Source: Ciborinia camelliae (lineage: Eukaryota; Ascomycota; Leotiomycetes; Helotiales; Sclerotiniaceae). Taken from it: a stretch of 64,000 nt of DNA. The position numbers were made by a program, and so were the translations under genes. The notes under the pieces were generated by a model. It worked only from the letters and a program-made list of their open reading frames with translations, searched no databases and was not told where the DNA came from. Of this stretch, positions 23,806 through 37,353 are shown piece by piece. The stretch covers positions 678,405 through 742,404 of the forward strand of contig JANPYM010000003.1 of the NCBI GenBank assembly GCA_025890175.1, written 5' to 3'. How positions within the stretch are numbered: position 1 is the first letter of the stretch; every line of letters begins with the position of its first letter.

Positions 23806-23999
23806 TGTACAAGCTTCCACATACCGGCATCGATGTAAAACTTCACACTCTATCTGCAAGAACTCAGCCCACTCATGAGAAGAAATCCAAAAGATCGTAA
23901 GAATTTGTGAGATAAGATCTTACATACATGTCTCGTTAGATTCCCATTTGGAGGGGGTTTTTCCCTGGCAATGTTTTACCTTTCCTTTTTCCAACTTCA

Positions 24000-24452
24000 T
24001 CACTTGCCGCTCTCTTCGAATATCTCTCGTTCTTCAACGAATCCTTGTTCCACGAATTCTACCAAAGTCCCTGCATTATCTGCAATGTGCTGACATTTCC
24101 CAGGAGAAAATTCACCGCCCGTAACATTGCTACCTGATGAATTTCTTTTGGTTTCACTTTTCTCGTTCGATAATTTTCCAACTCTACAGTTGATTTTGAA
24201 GGTTTCAATTCTGCTAGTATGGGGTGGCTAGTGAAACTCCCACCGAGTTTACAGTTCATATGTCATGCATAACATCCTTTGGGCCTACTTCCGACGGGCC
24301 CGCCTACGAGTTGCAACAAGGCTGAAGGCGGAAGAATCCTTTCGGGTACTGTTCTTCTGAGACTTAATGGTGCCAAGTGGTGTATCTTCAGGTATTCCTG
24401 AGTGGCTCAGACATTGAATCAAGTCCCTGAGATTGAATATCAGTCCATTCAT
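24000..24452 (-). CDS. small two-exon gene of unknown function, 124 aa
   Basis: Exon 1 (24289-24452) begins MNGLIFNLRDLIQCLSHSG and ends in a very basic ATRRRARRK. A 78-nt intron (GTAGGC..GCAG) is removed and exon 2 (24000-24210) continues in frame with IETFKINCRVGKL and ends EEREIFEESGK. Neither exon is long enough to stand out alone. Joined, they give a protein with a basic N-terminal half, a Ser/Thr/Lys-rich middle and an acidic C-terminus. I recognise no family. The reasons to believe it are the intact frame across plausible splice sites and the coding-like third-position composition. Part of a larger degraded gene is an alternative, because the upstream minus frame (24479-24811) also looks weakly protein-like. 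Confidence 0.38.
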
Positions 24453-25525
24453 GTTAATACTTACGAGATGCTATCCCCTTAAGCCCAAACAACTTGCAAA
24501 GAGGTTAAACGGGTCAGATCAATGTTCCGTTCCGCTCCATCAAGCTTATGTTCAATTGATTGAAAATGGTTCACTACAAATGGGTTTAATGCAAATCCGC
24601 GACTACTGTCACTTGAAGAAAACTTTAACATTCGGCTCAAGCCTAATATCTCATGTCTGTGTAGGAGGAATTGCATGGTTTGCCGCTGGATTTCTGCCAT
24701 TATATATCGCGGAAAAAGAGATTTGCTACCACAATAGGCTAAATGCAGATTCGGCACAGCGTGCGTTCCCAATGCAACTCTTCCCCAGATCTCCAATTGT
24801 CGTACAGCCATGTAATCATTGGTGCATATGCATCATTATCGCATGATAGAAAAGTGAACTCATGACTACTGGGAGTTGCGACTGCGGCTGTGGAATGCCA
24901 AGTTATCGCCGGTCTCTTCCACCGATCAACGGGCTTTGCTATTTCTTACAAATCCCTTTGGGCTTGGTATAGTGCATGGTAAAACGACAAGAAAACTTTT
25001 GATTGGCTTGTGGAGCGATAGCGGATGCAGACTCCACGTGTGACCAATCACCGGCTGTAGATTGCTTCCCAATGCAATGTATGAATCTTAAAACCACTAA
25101 CAACTGGGCTGATGAGAACGGAATTATCTCTTGTAACTTCCCGATCTAATTCTGATCTATCCGATCTATCCTTTCTGGTCTCGAACTCTATGCTGACATG
25201 AGAACGCCCTACTTTGCTGACAGCCAAATAAGCTTTTTTTAGGACATGGAAGGGGAACATGGGCTAACTCGATTTGCGGATTACATTATACTGAACTAAT
25301 CCTTCGTCGAGCATGAATATTCGCTTTTAAGACTATCTAGACAGTAGCCTAATTATTAGTATCATCAGCTTGCCACTTCAACTCTCAGCTTGTGGACATT
25401 CTACGATAGCACAATTTGTATAACTTGTGAATTCCCATATAGTCTATATATTTTTCAAAAGCGTAACTTCATCAAAATCTTCCTACGATCCGAGTACCCG
25501 AGCATTTACCCCATCGTCAAGCATT
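24453..25525. other. intergenic / unresolved
   Basis: Open frames on both strands at 24433-24846 have no recognisable family and conflict with each other. The last few hundred bases should contain the promoter of the Zn2Cys6 regulator. No repeats seen. Confidence 0.35.
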
Positions 25526-27839
25526 ATGGGTTCTGAGGGCTATAGATCCCAGTTTCCATCCCCGAGAATCCCGGAGGAGAACTTCTCGATGTTTTTTGAC
25601 TTTGGAACGCCAGGTAAAGAAGTTCAGACTCCAAATCAAATTACGGCCCAGAGTCACGAATCTAGAGGTGGCATTAGGGTCTCTTTAGCATGTGTTCCGG
25701 TATGTTGAGGATAGCCCTTTTCTGTCAAGTATCCTTACTAATCACCGAATAGTGTCGGAGTCGTCATGTAAAATGCGGAGCAGAAATGCCATCATGCAGT
25801 CGTTGTCAGCAAGATGACAAGCCGTGTTTTTATGCGAAGTCGCGAAGAGGCATGAGAGACAAGAACGCTTCCCGAAAAAGGAACCCAGCAAAAGAACAGA
25901 TTCGAGGACGTTCTGTTGGAATAGATCAAGGACGGTATTCTAATTCGGTTGGAAGCCTAGTTGGAAATTCGTCTGGTGAATCATGGACCGGTGCAGTGTC
26001 TGATGCTTCAGCGAGTCCCGGTAGCTCTTCATCAAGACTGAACAGCGTTAAGCCAGTGGACCCAAGAAGATTGATCGATCTTTACTACAAGTCCGTTAAT
26101 CGGTCCCCTCCCTGTAATCTGTCACTGATGATATGATAGTTTCTTCCACAGAGCCCATCCCTATATCATCCCGAAAGGTCGTTTCCTGAGCAGGCTGGAG
26201 TCTGATCCAGACTCTCTAAATAATCTCCTACCAGTAATGCAATACATTGGATCGCTCTATGCACCCGATCTCCCATCAGCAGAGTTCAGATCTATAGCTT
26301 TAAGTCAGCTAGATCTTCAAATTTTACCACAAAATGGATTTAGCGTTCAAACTCTACTTCTACTAGCCATTGTCACCCACGCAGAAGACGAAAGAGAACA
26401 AGCACGTGCAATTTTGGATAGAAATATATGCATGGCGTTAGATATTGGGATGAATCATCGAGCGTTTGCTGGAATGGAAAGAGACCCAGTATTGGCTGAG
26501 AGCTGGAGGAGGACTTATTGGGGACTGTATGTTCTCGATGGAGTGTTTTCTGGCATCGTTCGTGCTTCTAGTTTCATGTAAGTGGTCTTTTCTGCAGGTC
26601 AAACTTGAATTTTCCAGTCTCGAGTCATCTACTAATATAGATTCCAGCTTGTCTGCGATTGAAGCACATGTAGATCTACCCTGTGAAGATCACGAGTATG
26701 AAAGCGGAGTATGTCATGTCACTTGCCGTTCCCCTTCCCTCGTACAGGGACAAAAATGCTAATCGTCTATAGCACATTCCCCGACCTCGCACCTTATCTG
26801 AATACGACTCCCGTGATTTCGAAGATGAACTACCAATCTTCTCCTCTTTCACATATCTAATCGATCTCGTGCGTATCATCGGCACCATTCTTAGCATCAA
26901 CGACATTACGGGCAAGAATCTTGAACCTGCAGTCACGAATGCAGACGCCATGCTTATGAATTGGAAACTTCATTTGCCCGTAGAAAAACAAGGGGTAGTG
27001 GATAAGAACGAGGAAGTTGATGAGTTATTATTTCAAGCACAAAATTTGTTGCAGACGTATGTTTTATTTTCATTTTCTCTCCCAGACCTATCTATCCATT
27101 AGTTTAATATATGAGAATATCATGTTGACAGTATAATCGTAGGCTTCTAGTGGTTATTCACCGCCCCCTCTCCCGCCTCTACCACTCACCCCTCGAGAAA
27201 ATCTCCCGCTGCGCACCACCACCGCCTACCTCTCCCCCAACCGGCAACGAAGATCTCACTCGCTGGTTACACACAAAGAAAACTATCGAAGCGGCTCAGA
27301 CTGCTATAAACCTATATGCACTGCCGAGCCCAATATTATTACATACGCCACTAGGCATCTGTGGAATTACAAAAGCGACCCTAGCTAATTTGAGCGCCTG
27401 TGCATATGTGTATGATAATAGGGTAGAAGGTGTTGAAGGTAGAGCTGAACGAGGAGGCAAGGGATCAAGTGAGTGGAAGATGGCGAGGGATAGGATTAGA
27501 TTAGGATTAGGAGCCACGAAGGTGCTAGCAGGAGTTTGGGAGGGCGCCAGAGGGACCGAGAGGGAATTGAAGATGATTGCTAGAGGCGTGTTTGCGAATA
27601 CTGCTGCGGGGACGGGGAGTAGTAGGGGAAGTACGCCGGGGATGGCGGGAAGTGTAGGGGCTGGGAATCCGTCGATGAATGAGGAGTTTACGGGGCGCGG
27701 AACAGGATTTGAGAATGGAGGAGGGCTTGGAATGATAGCTGGATTTGAAGAGCATTTTCAAGCGGGAGAGTTGGAGTATTTGGGGATTTTAAATGGGTTG
27801 GCTGTGGGCACGAATGCTGGGGCGCCAACTCGTCGTTGA
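25526..27839 (+). CDS. Zn2Cys6 fungal transcription factor
   Basis: Six exons (25526-25699, 25753-26090, 26140-26577, 26648-26708, 26773-27056, 27143-27839) read as 663 residues. The zinc cluster is complete: C56-x2-C59-x6-C66-x6-C73-x2-C76-x6-C83. The first intron splits it between C56 and C59. A basic linker rich in Arg/Lys follows (YAKSRRGMRDKNASRKR). The middle region (about 155-420), with LIDLYYNFFHRAHPYI, SWRRTYWGLYVLDG and VDLPCEDHEYESG, is the fungal-specific transcription factor domain (Fungal_trans type). The C-terminus is Gly/Ser-rich. It should bind DNA in the nucleus, probably as a dimer; target genes are unknown. An in-frame ATG at 25427 would add 33 residues. The intron after exon 2 has a weak GTCCGT donor. 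Confidence 0.88.
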
Positions 27840-30800
27840 ATTGAGTCATAGATGTCGCCGATAAATGGAGAAGAATTTATGAGAGAAAGACTCGGAATCA
27901 ATTACAAGAATCTATATGATGTAGGTGCTAAGAGCGAGACTTACGACAGGAGTTCGATCTGTTCCATGCCGGGTGTCTAGATGCATTTAGGAGAAGCGGA
28001 ATAAATGGTTGAGAAATACTCGACCAGATACATAACCTGGCGTAGAAAAGAAAACAAGAATGAATGAATGCATGAATGAAAGTAAGCATAAAAGTAAGAG
28101 TATATTGTACAATTACAATTAAAGTCTCCGCCGCGGGGCAACTCTATGCAAACAATGAAGTCAGTTGATGGATTCTAAAAGAACAGTGTAGTCTACATAT
28201 GTAGAAGGTAAGATCTTACTTACATACTATATATATTTTGGATCAAGTGATGTTATAGGGTGAGACTGAGAGATGCATGCGTGATTTCACTACCTACCTA
28301 CCTACCTACCTACCTACTTCTGTAAAACTTGGATATATATACTTTTGAATAAGCATATACATATCTACATAGATGTAGGTACCATATTAATACCATATTA
28401 ATAAACATAGTAAGCCCCCCATCTTAACCTAAGTTAAAAAACGAGAGAAAATAGGGCTCTCCGTATGCAAGCCACTCACTATATACGCATAATGATCGCT
28501 CATGGATTGAGTTACCTAGTAATTACCAGCAGCAACCATTCTAGATTACGGTAATATCAGATACGATACGATGCTCATCTCAATTCTTATTCCCCAGGCT
28601 CATTTACATCATGAATCGCATATCTGGTATGATTGTACTGTAAAGCTAGGATTATATGGAAATTGGATATTTGGTGGGTAGATTGTGGGTTATTGTGGAG
28701 GATTGGTCGATGGTTTTATGGCACATTGGGAGTTCTGCTATTTTATCCTATTTTATTGGGTATCTACCTAGGTACTTAATAGGTAGATATGGATATTTAT
28801 TTACATTTCTTCCTTCCTTCGACTCTGTTCCATCAACTTTTCTATAGTTTACCTTCACACATTATTAGGGCTCGTTTCCTGGACCTGTGTCTGAGACCGG
28901 GTACGTATATAAGGTTAGGTAGGTAGGTGGTTTGCTGTAGCTGGAGTGTTGTATATATACTGGGGGTACAGAGGTATTGAAAATGATGATAATTTCACCT
29001 CATCATCTCCTCTCATTTTGTTATCCATCCGACCTAGGTATTTATCATCAATATTTATGGTTGTTATTCATTATTTCTCCCAATGATACAATACAATATC
29101 GTTGATTCATTATTATCCGATTTATTTCCATGGGATGGGAATGATATTTATTACCTATCTAGATAGATATTTTATGGCAATAATTATTAACCGTAACTAT
29201 AGCGAAGACCAAGCAAAGGGATTCCGCAGTTCTCGAATACATGGAACCGGAAGATGTAAGTGTTTTTCACATATGATTGCAAGTATGTTTCAACTGTCGG
29301 TCACTCTGCTTTCTCTGATTTTCTAATCGTAGATGTGAATCTTTCGGTTCTTTTATAGAGATGTCTGGGATATTTCTGTGATGAAGTGGAGAATCCTTGA
29401 AGTGCGGGGAGCCCTCAAGCTATAGATAGATACCTAGTTTTGAGGATCGATATTCACTTCATGTATTCTATGCGTCAGCTTTTCATACTACCTAGGTATA
29501 CTAATCCTAAACGCCACGCCCATTGGGATACATCTCAACCAACCTCCAAGTTGAATGCTCGCTCCGTGTATACGTCTCTTCCCACACTCTCCCATCTCTA
29601 TTATAAAAGTTCATCTCGATTCGGTATACTCTTCTCGCACAAAATTATGACAAAGAATATCTAGATGCTTTCAGGTTTCCTGGCGTGCAAACTACCATTG
29701 CTGTATGCAATATAAAGTCAAATGGTTTTATCTAAGAAGTTATGAGATGAGATATGAGATGGGAAACATCATATCGTTGCGCGAGTACTTCTGAAGATGC
29801 AGTAACGATAACTTTTTCTACGACCAGTTCAAACAATCGTTGTCACTCAGGTAGATAGCGCACATGTTGGGAAGTTCCGTAAAAAAAGAGCATGGCGTAT
29901 ATCCTCGCTCGTCTATTAACTAAAGTAAAGCCTACAAAATATCAATTTTGTAGCAGTTTAAATTCCATGTTAGCGTTTTCCACTTGTCTTGGTGACTCGA
30001 TACTGTATAAAATTAACAACTTCTAATCCCTTTTATGCCCGGAAATCAGGAAATCATGCTCGAGTGATGCGATTGTATACAGTAGGGGCTATTATCTTTA
30101 GTACCCTGCCACTTCCAGTGTATTATTCACTTCAAAATCTTGAGACTCCGTCATGAGGGATCGTCTATAAGACGACCGTTCCACGGCAAAGTTGATCAAT
30201 CCATCCAATCATTAGCGAAACTACCAATTCAGTATTCCCAGGGCAAAAGGACAAATTCAAAGACAAAAGAATAGGATTCCCTCAATACTTGCGAAGGGCG
30301 TAATGATGATAACGGAACTCGGATTACATGCATCTTAACTTTGTGATGAGAATGCTGAGGGGAACAAAGTATAATTAGTGACTTGAATTACAGACAGTGA
30401 AGATTTGGATTGAGTATTATCCAAGAGAATGTCATCAGAAAACCCGGGGAGATTTCTATAACTATTTCACTTTCGATGATAGAATGTAGTGAGCATAAAT
30501 ATCTCATGACAGTGGAACTCTGGTTGTCGAGAAGTGACAAATCTCTGACCTGTAAGTGGAACTGATCTACTCATAAAATCTCGGGATTATAATTTTGAAA
30601 GGATTTTTGTCCTATAAGCAGCAGTTCTAGAGGCGCATTGTGATTCTTTCGGAAGATTCTATTTACGGTTCTGATTCCTCGTTTTATAGTCTTTGCGCCA
30701 TACAAAGCAGCAATCTGATTTACTAAACAAGTCCACAGCAGCTAGAGACGGTAATCTTACCCAGCATGATTGAAAACGTAGTATCATCACTTAGTACTGT

Positions 30801-33800
30801 GCTGAAGTTTATAGACTTGTATATTCATCATATTTCATCATATATCAAACTATCGAGAAAATCAAACGAGTTTTGTTGTCGTTCTTCGAACATGTAAGAT
30901 GCCACTACACAGAAGGGTAAAGTTTCCATATACTATATGGGATTTGTCGAAACAAACTATTTCTTAACTTCCTTAGGCAACGTAATTTTACGACCGAGAC
31001 CTGGATAGATGTGACGCTATGCCATCGAGTAATTCTTTATCTCTCCTTCCTTGCACTCTTTCCCTCTACTCATTACCAGCTGAAAATAATTCAATAGACA
31101 AGGCAAAAAGTGTTTCTGTAATCATTTTTGGAGAGAGAATATCTATATAAAGCAAAGTGTTGGGAAAGTGTTTTTGTGGGATCAATTCTTTTTAAATAAA
31201 CTAACTTTTTCATTTTTTTTTTGGATCTTGAGGTTGAATCAATTTGATATGACTTTGGTATATCTCGCTGATCTTCTAAATACAGTTTTGTATTGGCCTT
31301 GCTAAAATATTGGTCCCTCACTTGGTATTTTAGATATACTACTTGCAGTTCCCAGGCCCGCCAATCTTTGCAGGAATGATTCACACAGATCAAGGCCAAG
31401 AGTCATCCAGCCCTTCACCATTCACTCTATTGAAGCCCTTCGGAAGTATCTACGAATGCCATTCGCAATCTGACTCCTAACAATTCCGTCCTAGTAATTT
31501 AACACGCAAAAAATCAAAGCAAATATGGACTCGGGCGGCGTGGGAAGACTTTCAAGGGAATCTACTTCTGCGTGACGAGTCTGACTACTTTGTGTTTTTG
31601 CATTCATGCCCGTCGATAATGAAGGTAATTTCTTTGCAGAATTTGAGGTCAACATCCATGCTGAGCATGAGACGAGAATAAAAGTATATAACATCTTTGG
31701 CTAATGACAATAATAACATGTGGAATTTTAGGTTCGCCGACAGCGGGATTCGAAACATCGGATAATATTCTGTTTTGTACGATGTTATTCCCAATGCAAG
31801 TCTTAATAGGTAGGTAGGTATTGAAAATAGCGACCTGTGACTGCAGTTTGTGCTTCTCGGACATGATTATCCGGTCTCAATCTTCTATGCACCGAATGCC
31901 ACAGCACTTGTGATTCAAGATGGAAAATTCTTTAGGCAAACGAACATGGAAACGTGAATTAGCCTCTGTAAAACTTTCCAGAATGTGCTGATAAACTTTA
32001 TATCGCACCCTTATAAAGCAGAAAGCCTGCAGACTTGAGCTATCATAGAGCCAGGGGTTAGTGTAAAATCCGGGGAAATGTTGTGAATAAATTACTTGGT
32101 CACATCCACTTTGCATGCCTATCCATTCTCAGCCGCGATCAAAATGACCCTGGAAATGTTGTGTGTTTAAATAAATCCACTGGATGGGCCATTTCGCAAT
32201 GCAGCTACAGCATAAAGATGGATTCAAAAACCAAACTTGTCTACGATAAGCCTCCCAGCTTCCGAATCTTGGTGTCAATTCTCTCTCATCACTGGGAAAA
32301 CCATGGTGTTTGGTCTGTATGACAGTGTGTAAATATGACCGGACGAGAGAGAATTGGCAACCAAATGAACGACCAACGATAGCACTGCAATTGTGACGTA
32401 AAAATATGATGTATGGCAGTGACAAATTGAACGGGTAGCTCCCCTGGGACCAAAGACCATGTAGAAAATCGCGAGAGAAACGTGTGCTCAAGTAATATGG
32501 AGCGAAACAAAGGAGACACGAAGACCATTTCAGTCTAAATAATTGTCTATTGCTCGCTTGCAGTGAGAAAAAAAGAGAAGAATCGAAGTATTATGAGTCA
32601 CGAAAAGGAGAAAATTTGAGGAGCGCGCGCTAGCGATAAATCGGTTGGGAATAGCCGTCATCTACTAGCCTAGGTTTCTTGGCTCCCTGATGGTACCCAG
32701 TCGATGTGAGTGCTCACATGCCAACTTGAGCCCGTGCACCTTCGAAGTGATTTAAGAAGGCCGAATATTGATTTCAGCTCTGATTGTAAAAGCAAGAACG
32801 GCCGCAGGTTGCATTGTTTATGTTTCCCTGTTCGTACATTGTTACTGCTTCAGGTTTCCTGGGTCTAGTTGGACCTGGCCGACGGTAAAATGTATTATAC
32901 AAGGTGTTCGATCACAGCACTTTCAACCGAATGTTGAAATATGAAAACGCTCAAAAAGAGACAACGATAGCGATATATCGATATATGGATGATAAATATT
33001 TTATAGGATGGTAGTGGGAACGATAGTTCACAGACAAGAATACTAATCACACTATCGATTCATATCCCAGGATGAGATATTGATCATAGGTCTGGTTCGA
33101 TGATATCAGAATCTCTCCCCTTCTTCCGAATACTCACCATCATATGGCATAAACTTCTCTCGAAAGATGGCATGCCTGTCGAGAAGAGAACCATTCGCGG
33201 CTGCAGCTTTAGTAAGCTTGGATACCTCGAATAATTACAAATTGTGCCAAACTTTATATAGGCCCCTGGAAGTTCGACAGATTCGTAGAAGCAAGAAGTT
33301 CTACACAGTATAGTGAATGGGGCACAGGAAGTTAGACACGCATGATTCGTGCCAGAGCCGCATTATTTATGTAAACCACACCGGCGGGATCTGAACTTGT
33401 ATGCCGGTAATGGCACACATGATATTCACTCCTTAGATTGTACTTTACAAGGCTTCATCAAAGCCGAATTTGTGTACTTCCGAAAAATATTTTGCCCTAC
33501 CATGAAAATGTGAAAATATCTTCAATAGTGGCAAATAAGGACAAGTCTGATTGATAACCCTACAGCCCAAAGCAGGCTAACGGATCTTGTGGATGGTTAT
33601 CTTCTGTTATATGGTTGGAATTCACTTACTTTTGTTCTTGATTTCCCCGAAACACCAATGAAATTATAATCAAAGAGTATAAAAGCTTTTGAAAACTTTG
33701 TATTTATTAACCGGACTTTGCGAAAAAAGCGAAACAGCGAAATGGCCGAAAAGTCTTCTCCGCCCGTAGAAATTGGGTATGGATAATTGCAGGGTATTTG

Positions 33801-36800
33801 TTGTTTGTCTACGCAGACAGTGATGATGAGGATCGGGATCTTGATATTCGCGGCGGTGATAAAAGAAATTCGCGACAGCGACACTAGTGCGCGCGTAGGT
33901 ATACGCCCAACATCCTGGAACTTGTGACGGGTTTCGATCTGTGTGCATAGATAATAGAGTCTTGCTATAACCTTAACTTTTCCTAAGCTCCACACTTTCT
34001 CAAATTGTATCTTGTTGACTAGATATGATATTGATCTACCGTGGATTATATAGTAGCATCTCGCTTCCGATAAATGGCTAAATAAAAGTCGAAGGCAGTC
34101 ATATCTCAGTAGAGAATTGAGATCGATATGCTAAATATACGTGATGCGTCAAACAGGTTCAATGGATTAAGGAATGAGATATTTGGTTGGCCCAGTCAAT
34201 CTACAGTCTGGACTGACATAGAAATGTTTTGAGCTACTTCCATGCCAAATACAACCCCCTGTATGTACCTTTCGAGACAACGCCTAACCCTAAGATCGGT
34301 AGCAAACTAGCTGTGTCCACTTTCACCATGTAGGAAATGGACAAAACTGGGAAGAGACTTTGCTATGCTCAAAGAAACTTAGAAAGAAGTGTTGTACCCC
34401 AAAGATGGAGTGAATTCGGATAGTTACTTTGCAATTCGCATGAAGTTAAGGACAGTAAACAATCTCAATGCTTTTGGCACCCACCACTTGAAACTTTCAT
34501 TTAAAAATTGATTAGCAATATTCCGTAACCCGCAAGTGATCATATTAACAGACTAAAGGGGGGATCAGAACAACGAGATACTGATTTCAGAGCTTGCTCA
34601 CCCTTCATAATGATGGGAAATAGCCGGGAAATGACCGACAATTGATCGATGATAGCTCTCATGTGATGTGCCCAGCATCCAAGGATGATCCAAAGACAAC
34701 AAAAATCCAAAACTCAGATGGATTGAATGCAAGTTCAAGATGTTAAGGTTGGAGACTTCCACCCATGATGAAGTTCCGTAATTTTTCTGGGATTTCCCAA
34801 TGTCCACAAGTTTCCATCGTACACAAGGGACGACCGTGATGTAGTCAACAATTGTTGAGCTCCAGCCACATTATATCTCGTTTCTGCTAGACTCTTACAC
34901 ATGTTAATGACCGATGGGTGGATGGCGTTTATGTGATTGTGTCAGAAGCGCTCGTGAAAGTTGGGTTGTCATCCTTTTGTTTCATACATCGTGGGTTCTA
35001 TAAAGCATCCTGGAGGAACGAGATTTTGACATGCTAGTAGTGGACTTTGGGATATACTGACTCATATTTGAGACTATATTGTTAAACGCCTTGGATAAAA
35101 TCCTGCATTGGTATCAGAAGAGTGAGATAAGATCTCGGGGCGCTCATAGTCAGTGGCCCTTCTGTCATGTATTTTATTATCATTCTGTCGAATTTGATGT
35201 GACAGTAGCGTGAACTGTCAGAGTACCGGTGCGTATGCGATTGGTCTCGATATGCTTTCAAGAAGAGGTATCTTCAGTAAGCCATCCACGGCAATGTGGA
35301 AATTCCGTTGATATAAAAGGCTATAAGCGTGTGAGAAATCCGATCATGACCATCTGTATCAAATGAATTAAAATGTTGCACATTCAAGCGTTGTTCGAGT
35401 AGTCCTTTGGAAGCTTAAGCTTCAAGAGGGATATGGGGCCCGCCTCTTCTGGGTATAAATCACATGATCTAATTAGTCATCATCCAGGAGAGGCCCCATG
35501 CCTTGGATGTCAGCCACAATTCTCAAGGGTTTGATGGAGAGGTCACCTTCTATACGCAACAACTTCCCTCATATGAAGAAAAGGAGGTGATGAATTAACC
35601 ATCCTTGCCAGCAATACGTCAGAACTTAATGTCGGGAAGCACGTACGTGCTCAGTCTGACAAGTAGTACAGTATACGGTCAAGGCTTTTGTTAGTTTGGG
35701 GGTTTAATTAAATAAACGCTCAGGAGTCCGATCATCGTCCATCACCTGCAAGTGGGGTTAAGAGAAATAAGATCCTACAATCTCACTCTCATGGCTTCCA
35801 TCTCGTGGTTGAAGTTTCTATACGGGTTGGTCAAGAACCTGGGGGCGTGGGCAGCGTGGGCATTCGATCTATAGAATTCAGATCTTCTCTGCACTTCTCA
35901 AGTCACCAATGACCTTATTTCGTTGTAGATATCTTACCTTATGTCTTGTTGAAAGGGAACGAGAGTTTTCAAATCCCCCTTTTCAACAGAGGGTGTTTGG
36001 TTCATACAAAATACGATGGATAAGGAATTCTCCGATCAATCGAAAAGCCCTGCAAACTTAATCTCATCAATTGAAATCCCCGGCCCTTGCAAAACTCAAT
36101 TTCATATATTCCATACAAAGACCACCCCTTCATTTATCATCCACCCAATCCTTTTGAAATCTATTTGGATGGAAGCGCTCTCCTATTAAGTATGAGAGTC
36201 TGACTCTCATCACATTATCCGCGTAAGGTTACCACGTCCAATAATCCAATTGACCCTTCAAGATTCTAGTGGCATCAAGTTGACATCAATCCAAGTTACC
36301 TAACCCAACCCATGAAATCCTCTCTATGAAAACAAATCCTTTTTCCTTCTTCTTTCCTTTTCCTTTTATTTCCGAATTAATCCCGAATCATGTGATAAAT
36401 CGGGTTATATACTTGATTTGGTTAGAATATCCCAAAAAGAGAGCCACAGCCGCTGTGCATGAACTTCGATGATGAAGACTGTGGCTTGATTGATAATGGC
36501 CTTCTTGGCCTTTGGGTAGGCAATCAATTGCCGTGGAATATGTTTTTGTTACGAAACCATGATGTAAACCAAGCTTTTACTAGTGGAAGTTCATCCAGGC
36601 TTCCCGGCATGAGTTTACCATTTCTAGATTCTAGATTAATTCTAGAACCCTTTCAGATAACGTTGGAATGATCATGCCAAATATGGGAATCCGAGTGGAT
36701 CAATACATCGTCTACGGAAGTAACGGGGCAATCTGAACCAAGAAGATCTTGAAACGTCAGAATAAGCGAAAGTAAGTTTTTGAAACGTGGGGACAGGGGT

Positions 36801-37353
36801 GGTTGTCCTATCAAATTGTCTAGAAGATGACCATCCAATTTACCCCTCAATATAAATTTATATAATAACAGCCTCATGGCGTATTCTGCCATCCATTGAT
36901 CCACTTTTGAGTGAAGGAGATGGACGATATAGAGCGAAACAAATGAGAGAGAAGGGATTAGGAACCTCGATTCAGCATGTTTACCGGTACATTGGGCACA
37001 ACCGAGACTCAAATAAATGAATCTGATGAATGAAGTTTTTTAAGCCATTGATAGTGGATTCATCATGATGGATTCAACAAGGATAGGACTGCTTGGGGCT
37101 TTTGAAAGTACAAAAGGGTTTGCATCTGCGCAAGATTCAACTTTTCACTCTGCATCGCAAGAATTGTTTTTTCTTCTCTTCCGTTCCTTCTCTCATTCCT
37201 TCGAGTTGTTGCCTTGACGGTACACATTCTTTTTCAAAGTCATTCTTTTCTTAAACTCTCATTTACAGGTCTGGTGACCATTCTTTCTAAGTAACAATAT
37301 CACATATACATAAAACATTCAAATACAAACTACCACAAGGAGCAAATCTCAAA
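27840..37353. other. 9.5-kb gene-poor stretch
   Basis: No reading frame on either strand is convincing over this interval; the longest are about 100-130 residues and lack composition or motifs of real proteins. Simple repeats are confined to the left end: (CTAC)n at about 28289-28316 and TAGGTA motifs around 28760 and 28910. From about 29.7 kb rightward the sequence is of ordinary base composition, without obvious RIP-type AT islands, tandem arrays or terminal inverted repeats. A canonical intron-like segment (GTAAGT..CTAATCGTAG, about 29258-29333) occurs but yields only a tiny product. A heavily spliced gene, a long non-coding RNA or a distal promoter for the cellobiose dehydrogenase cannot be excluded. 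Confidence 0.45.

Noticed and set aside
31735..31765. GGATTCGAAAC resembling a tRNA box B
   Set aside because: Stem bases do not pair and no box A lies nearby.
33597..33995. 132-residue minus-strand frame with a GTAAGT at its end
   Set aside because: Composition is not protein-like and no convincing partner exon was found.
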